Source of the DNA: Dyella sp. GSA-30
Lineage (GTDB): Bacteria; Pseudomonadota; Gammaproteobacteria; Xanthomonadales; Rhodanobacteraceae
DNA length: 64,000 nucleotides
Direction of reading: 5' to 3'
NCBI RefSeq assembly: GCF_027924605.1
Contig: NZ_AP027042.1
Location: 3,387,524 to 3,451,523, forward strand
Under the pieces are notes generated by a model. It did not search any database, was not told the origin of the DNA, and was given only the letters and a program-made list of their open reading frames with translations. Both the position numbers and the translations under genes were made by a program. Below, in pieces: positions 26,693-35,842 of the stretch. Each line of letters begins with the position of its first letter. Position 1 is the first letter of the stretch.

Positions 26693-29600
26693 TTACCACT
26701 GCCCACGCACCCCCACCATGAACATACGCTCGGAGAACGTCGAGTGCGCGGGCTGGTCAGGCCAAACCAGGTAGTAACGCTGATACTCGTTGGTAAGGTT
26801 GGTACCGTCCACGAACACCTCCGCGTACTTGCTGAACTTGTACGAGATCGACGCGTCGAGATACTTCTGTGGCGCTTCGTACATCTCCATCCCCGTAATG
26901 CCACCCACGCTATCCATCACTGCTCGCCGCGAACGGTAGTTGTACGCGACGCGTGCCTGGAAGTGATCGTCCTGATACCACAGGATGAAATTGCCGGACT
27001 TGGTGGAGTTGTCCTGGAACGGGATCTCTTTGCCGGCCAGGTCCTTTTCGCCCGAGTTGCTTGGTGCATAGGTGGCGTTTATCTCCATACCCGTCTTGGA
27101 CAGAATGCCGGGAAGGAAGGTAAAGCCCTGGCGATAGTCGAACTCCGCGCCGTGAATGCTGTTGCCGGTGCCCTGCACGGGCTGGGTGATCACGATGCAA
27201 TGATCGCGTACCACGCCGTCCTCGTCGGGCAGGGTACAGTTGGTTACGCTACCGTTCTTGATGAAGCTGTCCACGTTGATGCGGAACAGCGCGAGGCTGA
27301 GCATGCTGGTGGGGTTGATGTAGTACTCCAGCGATGCGCCGTAATTGGTAGAGCGCCATGGGTTAAGGTTCGGGTTACCGGTCGACGTGCCATCGGCGAC
27401 GCGGAAGATCGGCCCGTTTGGCGTCTCGGCCAGCGAGTAGTTCAGCTGCAAACCGCCACCCCAGGTGCTCAGGTCGAGTGGCATCATGTTCTTGGAATAG
27501 GCCAGTCGAAACTTCAGGCTGTCGGTGAGATCCAGCGAGAAGTTGGCCGATGGCAGGACGTCCTGATAACTGCGTTTGGTAACGTCCGTACCGACATCGG
27601 CCGGCTCATCGCCGTACGCTCCCGGATCGCCACTCAAATGCTGGGTCACGTTCAGATGCGTACGGATCAGCCGCACGCCAATATTGCCGCTATAGGGCAT
27701 GTCACCGATATCGCCCTTGAAATCACCCTGCAGATAACCGGTCAGTTCCTTCAACCGTACCGACCATGTCGTGCCCGGTTCGGCCACCTTTTGAGTATCG
27801 GGATAGAGTGATTTCCAGAACGAAATCGGATCGATCATCGCCGAGGGATTGATCGCCCAGAAGTTGATGCCCGAGCCGAGCAGGTTGTTGTACTGCTTCC
27901 AGTTGCCTGAAAGCGGCGCGGCAGCGTTAGGCAGCGAAATCGCCGACTGCGGGCCTGCACGGAAATAACCCAGATCGTTGCCCGCGGTACACGCGCCGCT
28001 GTTCAGGACCACGTCGGCACCGACATAGCGCACCAGGCATCCGTTCGGATCGCTTGCACCCATGCCGGCATAGACAGGAGTTTCCAGAGTCCAGCCATTG
28101 TTGTCCGCGCCGCGGATGCTGTTGCGCACGCCAAACTCAAGCTTGAACCCATCCTGGAAGTCGTAGGTACCGTCGAACCGCAATGCATTCAACGCCACCT
28201 TGCGGTCGTAGTCGCCCGAGGATTCCAGTGTCTTCATCGTCCAGGCGTTGGGATTGGCGAAATCGGCAGCCAGCGAGGCTGGCATGTCGACCTTGATATA
28301 GCGGCCACCGAAGTTCGCAATGATCGGCACCGTGTTCTGCGGAATGCCGTTGGCATTGAATACGCGATTGCCGCCCAGCTGCGCCGGATAAACGAAGGTG
28401 CCGGGCGGTACTGCGTCATCAGGTACGCCGTCCTTGAGCACGTTGGGCCACAATGCGCCGTCAGAGTCGGAAATATTGACGTCAGTTTCCTGGTTCGACT
28501 GCGATGCGGTGTCATGAATACCGCGCAGGCTGGCCGTGAATGCGCCGCCGTCGTCGTAATCCAGCTGAAGATTGAAGTTCTTCGCTACCGAGCTTTTCTG
28601 GACAATCTGCGAATACGACTCCACGTCGCCGGGCCACTTCTCGTACACCTGCGAGGTGTATATCTGCGAACCCTCCCAGCCCGGCTCGGGCGTGCCATAA
28701 GAGCCTAGGGCCGGACTGCCGGTATTGCGCGATTGCAGCGGCACATAGGTTGCGCCCTGCCAGTTGGTGGAGTTGAACTGGATGCCGACGTTACGATCGT
28801 ACTGACGCTGCTGCGAGTAGAAGTAGTCGCTGGTCAGGCTGAAGCCGCTACCCAGATCCATCTGGAACGAGGCATTGCCGGATTTGCGCTTGCGTTGGGT
28901 AATGATATCGTTGAGGTTGATGTCCTGGCTGCCCATGAAGACGCCGTTGGACTTGCCGTCGCCATTGACGTCCACGCTGCCATCGGCGTTCTGCACGATC
29001 TTCGACGGGATAGGCGCGCCGTTCCACGGTGTCAGGAAGCCGTTGTAGCCGCCGGCACTCGCCGCATTCTCGCCATTGAGCACGACACCGTACTGGTCGA
29101 GGCCTTCGGTAGCATTCATGCGCCGGGTATTGGAGAAATCGGCGGCGATCAGCAGCCCCCAATGACCGTTGTCGTTATACGAAATAAGGCCATTGCCTTC
29201 GGGCCCCCAATGGTTGGTGGTGGTGCCACGCTCGCCATTGGCCGAATAGCTGTAAGTAAAGCCACTGGGGAGATCCCACGGGCGATAGGTATGCAGGTCG
29301 ATGGCGCCGCTGATGCCGCTGTCGGTCTCATTGGCGGTGGACGATTTGACCACGTCCACGCCATGGAACAGCGTAGACGGCAACATGGTGAAGTCGGGTT
29401 GCTGCGCGTCGATCTGGTCTGCCGTGATGAACACTTCGCCGTTCAACATGGTGCCGACCTGGGGCAGGCCGCGGACGTCGACGGAGGTGCCCACGCCGGC
29501 ATCGCGGTTGATCTGCACGCCAGTGACACGTTGCAGCGAGTCGGTGATGGTGGTGTCGGGCAGGGCGCCGATGTTTTCGGCGGTGATGCTGTCCTGAATC

Positions 29601-29878
29601 TTTGGCGCATCGCGCTTCAGGTCGATGGCGCGCATCTGCGACGCACGCACGCCGGAGACCGCCACGGTCGACAGCGTGACCGCCTTCTTCTCGGCGTCGG
29701 CGTCGGCTTTCTTGGTATCGGTCGGTGGTGACGCAGGTGCCGGTGTAGTTTGTGCCGTTGCCTGGCCGTCCGCCTGGACATCGAAAAATGTCGACGCTCT
29801 AGCCGATGTCGACATGACGGCCAAGAGCGACGCGGTAATGGCAAATGACAAAGGACGCTTGCGAAGTACGGTGGACAT
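26693..29878 (-). CDS. TonB-dependent outer-membrane receptor, carbohydrate type
   Basis: A 1061-residue receptor that would import large glycans or oligosaccharides across the outer membrane with TonB energy. After the signal peptide (about residues 1-30) there is a low-complexity linker rich in A/P/T/K (32-70), then a TonB-box-like VAVSGVRAS. The plug follows: DSITAENIGALPDTTITDSLQRVTGVQINRD, as in the TonB receptor family tied to CUT loci of Xanthomonadales. The beta-barrel has many alternating strands, NLTNEYQRYY near the end, and terminates in an aromatic residue (GQW). The start at 29878 follows GAGG by nine bases. It lies between the hexosaminidase and the permease, so chito-oligosaccharides are the likely ligand. 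Confidence 0.9.
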   Translation of the reverse strand: MSTVLRKRPLSFAITASLLAVMSTSARASTFFDVQADGQATAQTTPAPASPPTDTKKADADAEKKAVTLSTVAVSGVRASQMRAIDLKRDAPKIQDSITAENIGALPDTTITDSLQRVTGVQINRDAGVGTSVDVRGLPQVGTMLNGEVFITADQIDAQQPDFTMLPSTLFHGVDVVKSSTANETDSGISGAIDLHTYRPWDLPSGFTYSYSANGERGTTTNHWGPEGNGLISYNDNGHWGLLIAADFSNTRRMNATEGLDQYGVVLNGENAASAGGYNGFLTPWNGAPIPSKIVQNADGSVDVNGDGKSNGVFMGSQDINLNDIITQRKRKSGNASFQMDLGSGFSLTSDYFYSQQRQYDRNVGIQFNSTNWQGATYVPLQSRNTGSPALGSYGTPEPGWEGSQIYTSQVYEKWPGDVESYSQIVQKSSVAKNFNLQLDYDDGGAFTASLRGIHDTASQSNQETDVNISDSDGALWPNVLKDGVPDDAVPPGTFVYPAQLGGNRVFNANGIPQNTVPIIANFGGRYIKVDMPASLAADFANPNAWTMKTLESSGDYDRKVALNALRFDGTYDFQDGFKLEFGVRNSIRGADNNGWTLETPVYAGMGASDPNGCLVRYVGADVVLNSGACTAGNDLGYFRAGPQSAISLPNAAAPLSGNWKQYNNLLGSGINFWAINPSAMIDPISFWKSLYPDTQKVAEPGTTWSVRLKELTGYLQGDFKGDIGDMPYSGNIGVRLIRTHLNVTQHLSGDPGAYGDEPADVGTDVTKRSYQDVLPSANFSLDLTDSLKFRLAYSKNMMPLDLSTWGGGLQLNYSLAETPNGPIFRVADGTSTGNPNLNPWRSTNYGASLEYYINPTSMLSLALFRINVDSFIKNGSVTNCTLPDEDGVVRDHCIVITQPVQGTGNSIHGAEFDYRQGFTFLPGILSKTGMEINATYAPSNSGEKDLAGKEIPFQDNSTKSGNFILWYQDDHFQARVAYNYRSRRAVMDSVGGITGMEMYEAPQKYLDASISYKFSKYAEVFVDGTNLTNEYQRYYLVWPDQPAHSTFSERMFMVGVRGQW

Positions 29879-30076
29879 GGGCTTTAACCTCGTTGGTGTT
29901 GCCTGTCGAACCTCAGGTGCTCCGTGGTATTTCAAAAAAACGTACGGCTCGGCGGTGCCTGCGAGTGCGCACGCCGTTGTGATGCAATCTCTCGTTTTCT
30001 CCCCAGGCCTTGGCTTCGCGAGCCAAGGCCGTCTTACTCCGGTGCTGCTGCACGAGGCCCAGGCCCCGTGTATTGC
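29879..30076. promoter_or_regulatory. Intergenic region before the TonB receptor gene
   Basis: A 198-bp spacer separating the hexosaminidase stop from the receptor start on the minus strand, large enough for a separate receptor promoter. It contains the hairpin listed at 30006-30030. I find no copy of the glk-type palindrome here and no clear promoter hexamers. Confidence 0.35.
30006..30030. terminator. Perfect 10-bp-stem hairpin after the hexosaminidase gene
   Basis: GGCCTTGGCT at 30006-30015, loop TCGCG, and AGCCAAGGCC at 30021-30030 form a fully paired stem about 50 bp past the hexosaminidase stop. There is no T-run on either strand, so it is not a textbook intrinsic terminator; it may attenuate transcription or protect the mRNA end. 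Confidence 0.45.
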
Positions 30077-32413
30077 TTATTTCGAAAACGCCATGCGCGC
30101 CAACGCCCATTGGCCATCGCGCGGATCGCCGGTAGCGAAGACGCACACATTGCGAACGCCGGTCCCCACCGGCGCGGCAACATTTGCTTCAAGATGGATC
30201 TGACCTTTTTTCTGCGCTGCAGTCGCCAGCGGCACGCTGGCAAGCAGCGGCCCTGTGCAAGAATCGGCATGAATCTCGAACTCGCCGGCGGCGCTGCCCT
30301 TCGGACGCACCACGGCATCCCTGGCTTCATCGCCAAAGCGCCAGGTCATACGCTCGACCGTCATCGCAACATGCTTGATGCCGGCCAGCGACACCTCTGG
30401 CCACAGCCAGCATGCATTGCCGATATCCACCGAATGCACTGGCCTCGATGCCTGCGCCTGGCTGCTGCCATCCAGACGCGTCGGCGGCTGCTTGGAGCAG
30501 GTTGCAAACGCATGGCTGTCACGGCTCAGCAAGGTCGTTTCATCCAGCGTCTGCGTACGTGGCGCGGCGAGTTCGAAACCGTCCGGCGCAAAGGTCGCGG
30601 CGCGCAGGGTCGTATGGCGCGGCAGCGTGAGCGGTTGGGCATAGGACGCGGATTGGTTAGTCGGCGCGGATCCATCCGTCGTGTATCGAATCGTCCCGAA
30701 TCCGACCTGATTGGAAAGCTCGATCCGGAAACTATCGTTCGCCGCGGCGGTTACTTGAAAAACCGGTGCGAACGCACTGTCCGCATAGCCGATGCCCAGT
30801 GCGCGGTAACGCGCCAGTTCGGCCGGCATGCGTTGCAGGAAATTATTCCAGTCGCGAGCGTTTGCGGGTGACCAGCCAAGTTCGGACAGTGCCGCGATGC
30901 GTGGAAATACCGCGTGCTGGTCATGCGCAAAGGTGCGCATCTGCTCGGTCCAGAGGCCCGCCTGCACGCCAATGATGTGCTTGGCTTCGGTGGCGCTTGC
31001 ACCGTCCGGGATGACGATCGTGTCATAGGCTTGCCGCAGCGTTGCCGCGGGCGGCGGTCCTGCCCATTCGTCAGGCAGGTCGGACTGGTAGTGGTCGAAA
31101 TAAAGCGATTCCTGCGGTGTCATGACCACGTCGTGGCCTTGGTGAAGAGCCGCGAGCGCGACACGTTCGTTGTCGTCGCCGTGCCAGGACATCACCACTT
31201 GCGATGCCGGAAGCGTCGCGCCGGCGACCAGCTCATCGTCCCAACCCACGGGCCGGCGTCCGTGCTTGATCAGATACGCGGTGACTTCGTTGGTGAACCA
31301 GCTCTGCAACTGGTCCATGTTCGCCAGGCCCAGCTTGTGCATCTGCGCGCGCACTTCCGGCGATGCATTCCACTGCTGCTTGTCGGCCTCGTCGCCGCCG
31401 ATCGAGATGTATTGCGACGGGAATAGCCGCATGATCTCATCGAGCACATCGTCAACGAACTGCAAGGTCTTTTCGTTGGGCTTGAGCAACCACGGGCTGA
31501 CGCCCCAGTTGGTCCACACATCCGGTCGCTTGCCGGTAACGCCCAGCCATGGATAGGCGGCGATGGCTGCCTGGGAATGTCCGGGAATATCGAATTCCGG
31601 AACCACCTCGACATAGCGTTCGGCGGCATAGCGCACGATCTCACGTGCGTCGGCTTCCGTGTAAAAGCCGCAATAAGGGTGATCGCCAGAGCCGGTCAGT
31701 TCGCTGTCCAAACCTACCGCTTCGCGGCATGCCCCGATTTTCGTGAGCAGGGGATACTTGGGGATGGCCAGACGCCAGCCCTGGTCTTCGGTCAGGTGCC
31801 AGAGCAGCACGTTCAACTTGTTGAACGACATCCAGTCGATCAGCTTCTTGATCTCGGCCACGCTCTGGTAGTGCCGTCCGGAGTCGAGCAGCAGTGCACG
31901 CCACGCGAAACGCGGATGATCGTCGATGACGCCATGGGCAACTGCGACCGGGGCGCCACGCGTCCATCCGGGTGGCGTCAGCAATTGCCACAGGGTGACG
32001 CTGCCATAGAACGCGCCGCGCGGCGTGCGTGCCGTGACCAGGATGCCGTTGTTATCTATCGTGATGCGATAGCCGGCGTCATCGGCGATGTCGGCCTTGG
32101 GGTTCACATCGAACGTGATCGCGGGATGCGCCGCACCCGTCGTCGCCGCGTTCAGGCGCAATCCGTTGGTATCGGCGACACGTTGCATAAACTGCTGCGC
32201 GATGGACTGCACTTGCTGGCTATCGGCGCCATGCACCGAGACCACCGCGCCATCCGCGATATCGACCGCGCCCGATCCGGCCGGGCTCGCCTTTGCCGGC
32301 TGCGGAAGTAACGACCAGTTGGGAACCGCTGGGGCTGCCATGACCGTGCACGTAGCCGCGAGCCAGGTGATGATCAGGCGGTAAAGAAATCTCGATGGCG
32401 CGATGCGGCTCAT
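30077..32413 (-). CDS. GH20 beta-N-acetylhexosaminidase, exported
   Basis: A 778-residue hydrolase releasing terminal GlcNAc (or GalNAc) from chito-oligosaccharides and related glycans. The signal segment is LYRLIITWLAATCTVMA. An N-terminal GH20b domain spans about 30-165. The catalytic barrel follows with WRALLLDSGRHYQSV, LLWHLTEDQGWRL, VVPEFDIPGHSQAA and SIGGDEADKQQW, the Asp-Glu pair near residues 339-340 being the catalytic dyad of substrate-assisted GH20 enzymes. A C-terminal beta-rich region after about 560 includes a chitobiase-type domain. Its ATG at 32413 overlaps the glucokinase stop (ATGA), fixing the start and showing co-transcription. Confidence 0.9.
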   Translation of the reverse strand: MSRIAPSRFLYRLIITWLAATCTVMAAPAVPNWSLLPQPAKASPAGSGAVDIADGAVVSVHGADSQQVQSIAQQFMQRVADTNGLRLNAATTGAAHPAITFDVNPKADIADDAGYRITIDNNGILVTARTPRGAFYGSVTLWQLLTPPGWTRGAPVAVAHGVIDDHPRFAWRALLLDSGRHYQSVAEIKKLIDWMSFNKLNVLLWHLTEDQGWRLAIPKYPLLTKIGACREAVGLDSELTGSGDHPYCGFYTEADAREIVRYAAERYVEVVPEFDIPGHSQAAIAAYPWLGVTGKRPDVWTNWGVSPWLLKPNEKTLQFVDDVLDEIMRLFPSQYISIGGDEADKQQWNASPEVRAQMHKLGLANMDQLQSWFTNEVTAYLIKHGRRPVGWDDELVAGATLPASQVVMSWHGDDNERVALAALHQGHDVVMTPQESLYFDHYQSDLPDEWAGPPPAATLRQAYDTIVIPDGASATEAKHIIGVQAGLWTEQMRTFAHDQHAVFPRIAALSELGWSPANARDWNNFLQRMPAELARYRALGIGYADSAFAPVFQVTAAANDSFRIELSNQVGFGTIRYTTDGSAPTNQSASYAQPLTLPRHTTLRAATFAPDGFELAAPRTQTLDETTLLSRDSHAFATCSKQPPTRLDGSSQAQASRPVHSVDIGNACWLWPEVSLAGIKHVAMTVERMTWRFGDEARDAVVRPKGSAAGEFEIHADSCTGPLLASVPLATAAQKKGQIHLEANVAAPVGTGVRNVCVFATGDPRDGQWALARMAFSK

Positions 32414-33426
32414 GCGCCCAATCCATTTGCGATGGCATGGCCAAGTGCTCCCGCTCCCGGCATGCCATCCTTGAGGAACCACAGCGCCGCCCCCTGCACA
32501 CCGTGGCGGCCGTGTTCCGTTACCCGCACCGGTATTTGAGAGAGCAGCGTGCGCGCGCTGCGCCCGTGCAGGAATCGCTCCTCGAAGGCGCTGCGCTTTA
32601 GCAGTTCGAAGATGGACGACAGAAACCCACCGGCCAGATACACGCCGCCCGTAGCCATGAAGCTCATCGCGAGGTTGCCGGCAAAGCTTCCCAACGAGGC
32701 GCAGAAAATCTCCACGGCCTCTACAGCATAGGCGTCGCCACGTGCGACGGCCGCCATGGTGACCGATTCGGGTGTCGCCATCAGAGGTGTTTTTTCGTCC
32801 AGCGCACACAGAGCCGTATAGATGGTCAGCAGACCGGGCCCCGACACGATGCGTTCGAACTCCACGTAGCCACCATGGGGCGCCAGATGTGCGAGAACCT
32901 CGCGCTCACGCACCGAGTTCGGCGCGAAATCCATTTGGCCCGCCTCTGTCGCCAGTACGAAGCCGCCGGCAGGGCCGGGGAAGTGCACCGCCGCACCAAG
33001 ACCGGTGCCTGGCCCAATCACCAGAGTCGGGCCGCTGGCATGCGTGTCCGGCCCGCACAGATGGCGACCATCGTCGGCAAGGGCGCCGTCGAGTGCGTAG
33101 GCCAGTGCTTCGAAGTCGTTGAGTACGGCAACCTCGTCTAGGCCGAGCGTCTGACGCAACTGCGCCAGGTCGATGGGCCAGGCGAGATTGTCGTTGACGA
33201 CGTCGTTGCCCACGATCTGGCCGGCACAGGCCAGCACGCAATGCTTCACTGGGGTCCGCACGTCGGAGTCGACAAAGGCTTGCAGCAGGTCCGACAGCGT
33301 CGGGAACGCCGCGCACAGGTAGACGCGATAGGCGAGTGTCTCCACCTCGCGTCCCCCCTCGCGCGGGGCGCGCATCAACGCCACACGCCCATGCGTGCCG
33401 CCAATATCGGCCGCCAGAAACAGCAT
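32410..33426 (-). CDS. glk: Glucokinase (Glk family)
   Basis: A 338-residue ATP-dependent hexokinase phosphorylating glucose in the cytoplasm. It has the phosphate-1 motif LAADIGGTHGRVAL at the N-terminus, VLNDFEALAYAL with the catalytic Asp, LVIGPGTGLGAA, and GGVYLAGGFLSS near residue 275. Length fits the non-ROK bacterial Glk family. The start at 33426 follows GGGGAG by seven bases; a longer frame to 33468 has no ribosome site. Being first in an operon with the GH20 enzyme, and in a locus for glucosamine-containing glycans, it may act on sugar released from them; activity on glucosamine or GlcNAc is possible but not shown by sequence. Confidence 0.88.
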   Translation of the reverse strand: MLFLAADIGGTHGRVALMRAPREGGREVETLAYRVYLCAAFPTLSDLLQAFVDSDVRTPVKHCVLACAGQIVGNDVVNDNLAWPIDLAQLRQTLGLDEVAVLNDFEALAYALDGALADDGRHLCGPDTHASGPTLVIGPGTGLGAAVHFPGPAGGFVLATEAGQMDFAPNSVREREVLAHLAPHGGYVEFERIVSGPGLLTIYTALCALDEKTPLMATPESVTMAAVARGDAYAVEAVEIFCASLGSFAGNLAMSFMATGGVYLAGGFLSSIFELLKRSAFEERFLHGRSARTLLSQIPVRVTEHGRHGVQGAALWFLKDGMPGAGALGHAIANGLGA

Positions 33427-33514
33427 CACCGGTCTCCCCGCCAGTCGATCCGAGTCGTCAATTCCCACGTCCAGCGCCCCCCGGCATTGGAACGGGTATC
33501 AGGGTGTAACGTAA

Positions 33515-33530
33515 TTGACACCGGTGTCAA
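33515..33530. promoter_or_regulatory. Perfect 16-bp palindrome, candidate LacI-family operator for glk
   Basis: TTGACACCGGTGTCAA is a perfect palindrome with a central CG, the shape of LacI-family operators. On the minus strand its left half doubles as a consensus -35 (TTGACA) with TACACC 16 bases further as a weak -10, so bound repressor would block the glk promoter. The LacI regulator at 21385-22392 is the natural candidate. Confidence 0.65.
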
Positions 33531-33570
33531 GCGGTGGCGCAGCATGTAGGAAAAATGCCTAGGGGTGGGC

Positions 33571-33583
33571 GACACCGGTGTAT
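33571..33583. promoter_or_regulatory. Second, partial copy of the glk palindrome
   Basis: GACACCGGTGTAT shares the ACACCGGTGT core with the operator at 33515-33530. The two centres are 54 bp apart, about five helical turns, which would suit looping or cooperative binding. Confidence 0.5.
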
Positions 33584-33610
33584 GGGGACATCCAAAAACC
33601 TTTCCTGACT

Positions 33611-33768
33611 CGTCATTCCGGCGCAGGCCGGAACCCAGTGACGTTGTGAACGGTTATCGCGAGAGCCCACAAAAGTCAGCTCTATCGCGAAAACTGAAAG
33701 CCGATGCCACTGGGTCCCGGCCTACGCCGGGATGGCGAGAATCAGGACTGAAGTTATTCAAGGCTCCC
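33611..33768. repeat. Dispersed palindromic repeat, copy 2
   Basis: Outer arms CGTCATTCCGGCGCAGGCCGG at 33611 and CCGGCCTACGCCGGGATGGCG ending near 33737 pair with few mismatches, with inner CCCAGTG/CACTGGG. Between them lies about 70 bp that matches copy 3 at 46168 closely, including TATCGCGA and AACTGAAA. Similarity to copy 3 continues right to a GAATCA...ACTGAAGTTATTC...GGCTCCC tail. It sits between the glk operator region and the kdp region. Confidence 0.75.
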
Positions 33769-33802
33769 ACATGGCGCGAAGAGGGACGCACGATCCCGAT
33801 GG

Positions 33803-33827
33803 CGTCTTGATACGGCCTTGATATCGC
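33803..33827 (+). promoter_or_regulatory. Direct-repeat box upstream of kdpF, candidate KdpE site
   Basis: CGTCTTGAT, five bases, then CTTGATATCGC gives two TTGAT half-sites exactly 11 bp apart, the spacing of OmpR-family response-regulator sites. A near-identical 25-bp box (21 matches) occurs at 40769-40793. A further half-site CGTCTTGA lies at 33846. The box is about 110 bp upstream of kdpF. Confidence 0.5.
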
Positions 33828-33935
33828 CGATACCGATCTCCGTGCCGTCTTGAAACGAGCCAGCCTACGCTTGGCGCCTCGTCATTCGAAGAGGTATGTC
33901 GCCATGCGTCAGGTCGATGCCAAGCGAGCGCCATC

Positions 33936-34016
33936 ATGGTCGTGATCGGTTGCGTGCTGCTGTTTGCGTTGTTCGCCTATCTGCTCTACGCGCTCATCAA
34001 GCCCGAGCGGTTCTGA
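33936..34016 (+). CDS. kdpF: KdpF, small subunit of the Kdp potassium-transporting ATPase
   Basis: A 26-residue membrane peptide (MVVIGCVLLFALFAYLLYAL then IKPERF). One helix followed by a short polar tail matches E. coli KdpF (about 29 residues, ending in Y-L-x-Y-A-L-I-x-x-E-x-F), which stabilises the KdpFABC complex. It is the first gene of the potassium operon, 21 bp before the next small frame and about 110 bp before kdpA. No other in-frame start exists upstream, and the ribosome site is weak. Confidence 0.75.
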   Translation: MVVIGCVLLFALFAYLLYALIKPERF

Positions 34017-34037
34017 ATCCATCCATCGAGGTATTCC

Positions 34038-34121
34038 ATGTACGACATCGTCTTTGTAGCGGTGGCGGCGTTGTTCTTTGCCGTCACTGTCTCTTTCGTC
34101 ATTGCCCTGGACCGGATCTGA
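34038..34121 (+). CDS. Second small membrane peptide between kdpF and kdpA
   Basis: A 27-residue frame (MYDIVFVAVAALFFAVTVSF then VIALDRI) with GAGG six bases before the ATG, a better ribosome site than kdpF has. It has one hydrophobic helix and ends in a charged D-R-I tail, and its stop is 6 nt from the kdpA ATG. It looks like a second KdpF-like subunit or a regulatory peptide. The good ribosome site, tight fit and membrane profile argue that it is translated; its function is not known. Confidence 0.55.
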   Translation: MYDIVFVAVAALFFAVTVSFVIALDRI

Positions 34122-34127
34122 ACTTCC

Positions 34128-35831
34128 ATGGTTATCGATATCGCCCAATTTGCGCTGCTTCTCGTGCTGATGGCCGGCCTGGTCGTCGTGGCCGGACGCT
34201 GGCTGACGCGCATTCTCACTACGCAAGGTCACTGGCTGCCCGAGCGCATCGGCTACCGGCTGCTTGGCGTGGATTCCAACGCCGGCATGGACTGGAAGGC
34301 GTATGGCCTGGCACTGGTGCTGAGCAACGCCGCCATGATGCTGCTGGGATATCTGATCCTGCGCCTGCAGGCATGGTTTCCGTTCGACGCGCTGCATCGT
34401 CAGGCGCAGACGCCTGACCTGGCCTTCAACACAGCGGCATCGTTCATTACCAACACCAATTGGCAGTCCTATTCCGGCGAGTCAAGTTTGTCGAACTTTT
34501 CGCAGATGGCGGTCGTCACGTTTCTGATGATGGTAAGCGCGGCCTCTGGTATCGCTGGGTGCGCCGCGTTCATCCGTGGCCTGGCCCAACGCGAGTCTCG
34601 GAATGTAGGTAACTATTGGGCCGATTTCAGCCGCATCGTCTGGCGCCTGCTGTTGCCGATCTGTCTGCTGCTGTCGGTTGTATATGTCTGGCAAGGCATG
34701 CCGCAGACGTTGTCGAGCAGCGCCAATGCCACGACGTTGGAAGGCGCTACGCAGCATATCGTGGTGGGTCCGGTGGCCAGCCTGGAAGCGATCAAGCACA
34801 TCGGCACCAATGGTGGCGGCTTCTACGGTGCAAATGCAGCCCATCCGTTTGAGAACCCGTCGCCGCTGACCAACCTGTTGCACATGTTGGCGATGTTCCT
34901 GATTCCTTCGGCGCTGACCTACGCCTTCGGTCGCATGCTTTCGCGCCGCGCCCAAGGCTGGGCGTTTCTTGCCGCGTTCATGGTGATGTTCGTGGGCTTC
35001 CTGGCAGTGGAATATCCGGCCGAGCGTAGTGGTACGCCGATGTTCGCGAGCCTGGCTGTCGACCAGACGCCAAGCACGCTTCAACCAGGCGGCAACATGG
35101 AGGGCAAGGAAATGCGCTTCGGTATCGCACAGACCAGCGTCTTCGTCGCCGTGACCACGGCCGCCACCACCGGCTCGGTGAACGCGATGCACGACTCGCT
35201 CACCCCAGTGGGCGGCATGGTGCCGTTGTTCCTGATGATGCTTAACGATGTCTTTGGCGGTGTCGGCGTCGGCTTTATCAATCTCGTGTCGTTCGCCATC
35301 CTCACGGTGTTCCTCGTCGGGATGATGATTGGGCGCACACCGGAGTTTCTCGGCAAGAAGGTCGAAGCGCGCGAGATGAAGCTGGTAATGCTCGCGCTGC
35401 TTGCGCATCCATTGTGCATTCTTGGGTTCACGGCATTGGCCGCGCTGTGGCCCGGGGCATCATCCAGCCTCGCCAACGCCGGTCCCCATGGTTTCAGCGA
35501 ACTGATCTATACCTATACCTCGGGCACCGCCAACAACGGCTCGGCCTTTGCCGGTCTGAACGCAAACACGCCGTTCTACAACACGACCATCGGCCTGGCC
35601 ATGTTGCTGGGACGTTATTTCACCTTGCTGCCCATGCTGGCGGTGGCCGGCTCGCTGGCTGCAAAGCGCTCGGTACCGGAAAGCGCAGGCACGCTGCCGA
35701 CGGCGACGCCGCTGTTCACGATGCTGTTGATCTTCGTCATCGTCGTCGTGGGCGGCCTTACGTTCCTGCCAGCGCTGGCCCTCGGACCGATCGTCGAGCA
35801 TCTCGCCATGGCTGCGGGTCAGTTTTTCTGA
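34128..35831 (+). CDS. kdpA: KdpA, potassium-transporting ATPase channel-like subunit
   Basis: A 567-residue polytopic inner-membrane protein (E. coli 557), the K+-selective pore of the Kdp pump. Its four selectivity-filter-like P-loops are visible: [11 protein letters not shown] with G-E near residue 110, [13 protein letters not shown] near 225-237, [13 protein letters not shown] near 345-357 and [13 protein letters not shown] near 465-477. The ATG at 34128 lies 6 nt after the small peptide stop. It is followed by kdpC rather than the usual kdpB. Expression is expected under K+ limitation through the KdpDE pair encoded downstream. Confidence 0.95.
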   Translation: MVIDIAQFALLLVLMAGLVVVAGRWLTRILTTQGHWLPERIGYRLLGVDSNAGMDWKAYGLALVLSNAAMMLLGYLILRLQAWFPFDALHRQAQTPDLAFNTAASFITNTNWQSYSGESSLSNFSQMAVVTFLMMVSAASGIAGCAAFIRGLAQRESRNVGNYWADFSRIVWRLLLPICLLLSVVYVWQGMPQTLSSSANATTLEGATQHIVVGPVASLEAIKHIGTNGGGFYGANAAHPFENPSPLTNLLHMLAMFLIPSALTYAFGRMLSRRAQGWAFLAAFMVMFVGFLAVEYPAERSGTPMFASLAVDQTPSTLQPGGNMEGKEMRFGIAQTSVFVAVTTAATTGSVNAMHDSLTPVGGMVPLFLMMLNDVFGGVGVGFINLVSFAILTVFLVGMMIGRTPEFLGKKVEAREMKLVMLALLAHPLCILGFTALAALWPGASSSLANAGPHGFSELIYTYTSGTANNGSAFAGLNANTPFYNTTIGLAMLLGRYFTLLPMLAVAGSLAAKRSVPESAGTLPTATPLFTMLLIFVIVVVGGLTFLPALALGPIVEHLAMAAGQFF

Positions 35832-35842
35832 GGCAAATGACT

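Noticed and set aside
32414-32809. N-terminal extension of the hexosaminidase frame into glk
   Set aside because: The signal peptide begins at the ATG at 32413, which overlaps the glk stop; the upstream part is out-of-frame glk sequence.
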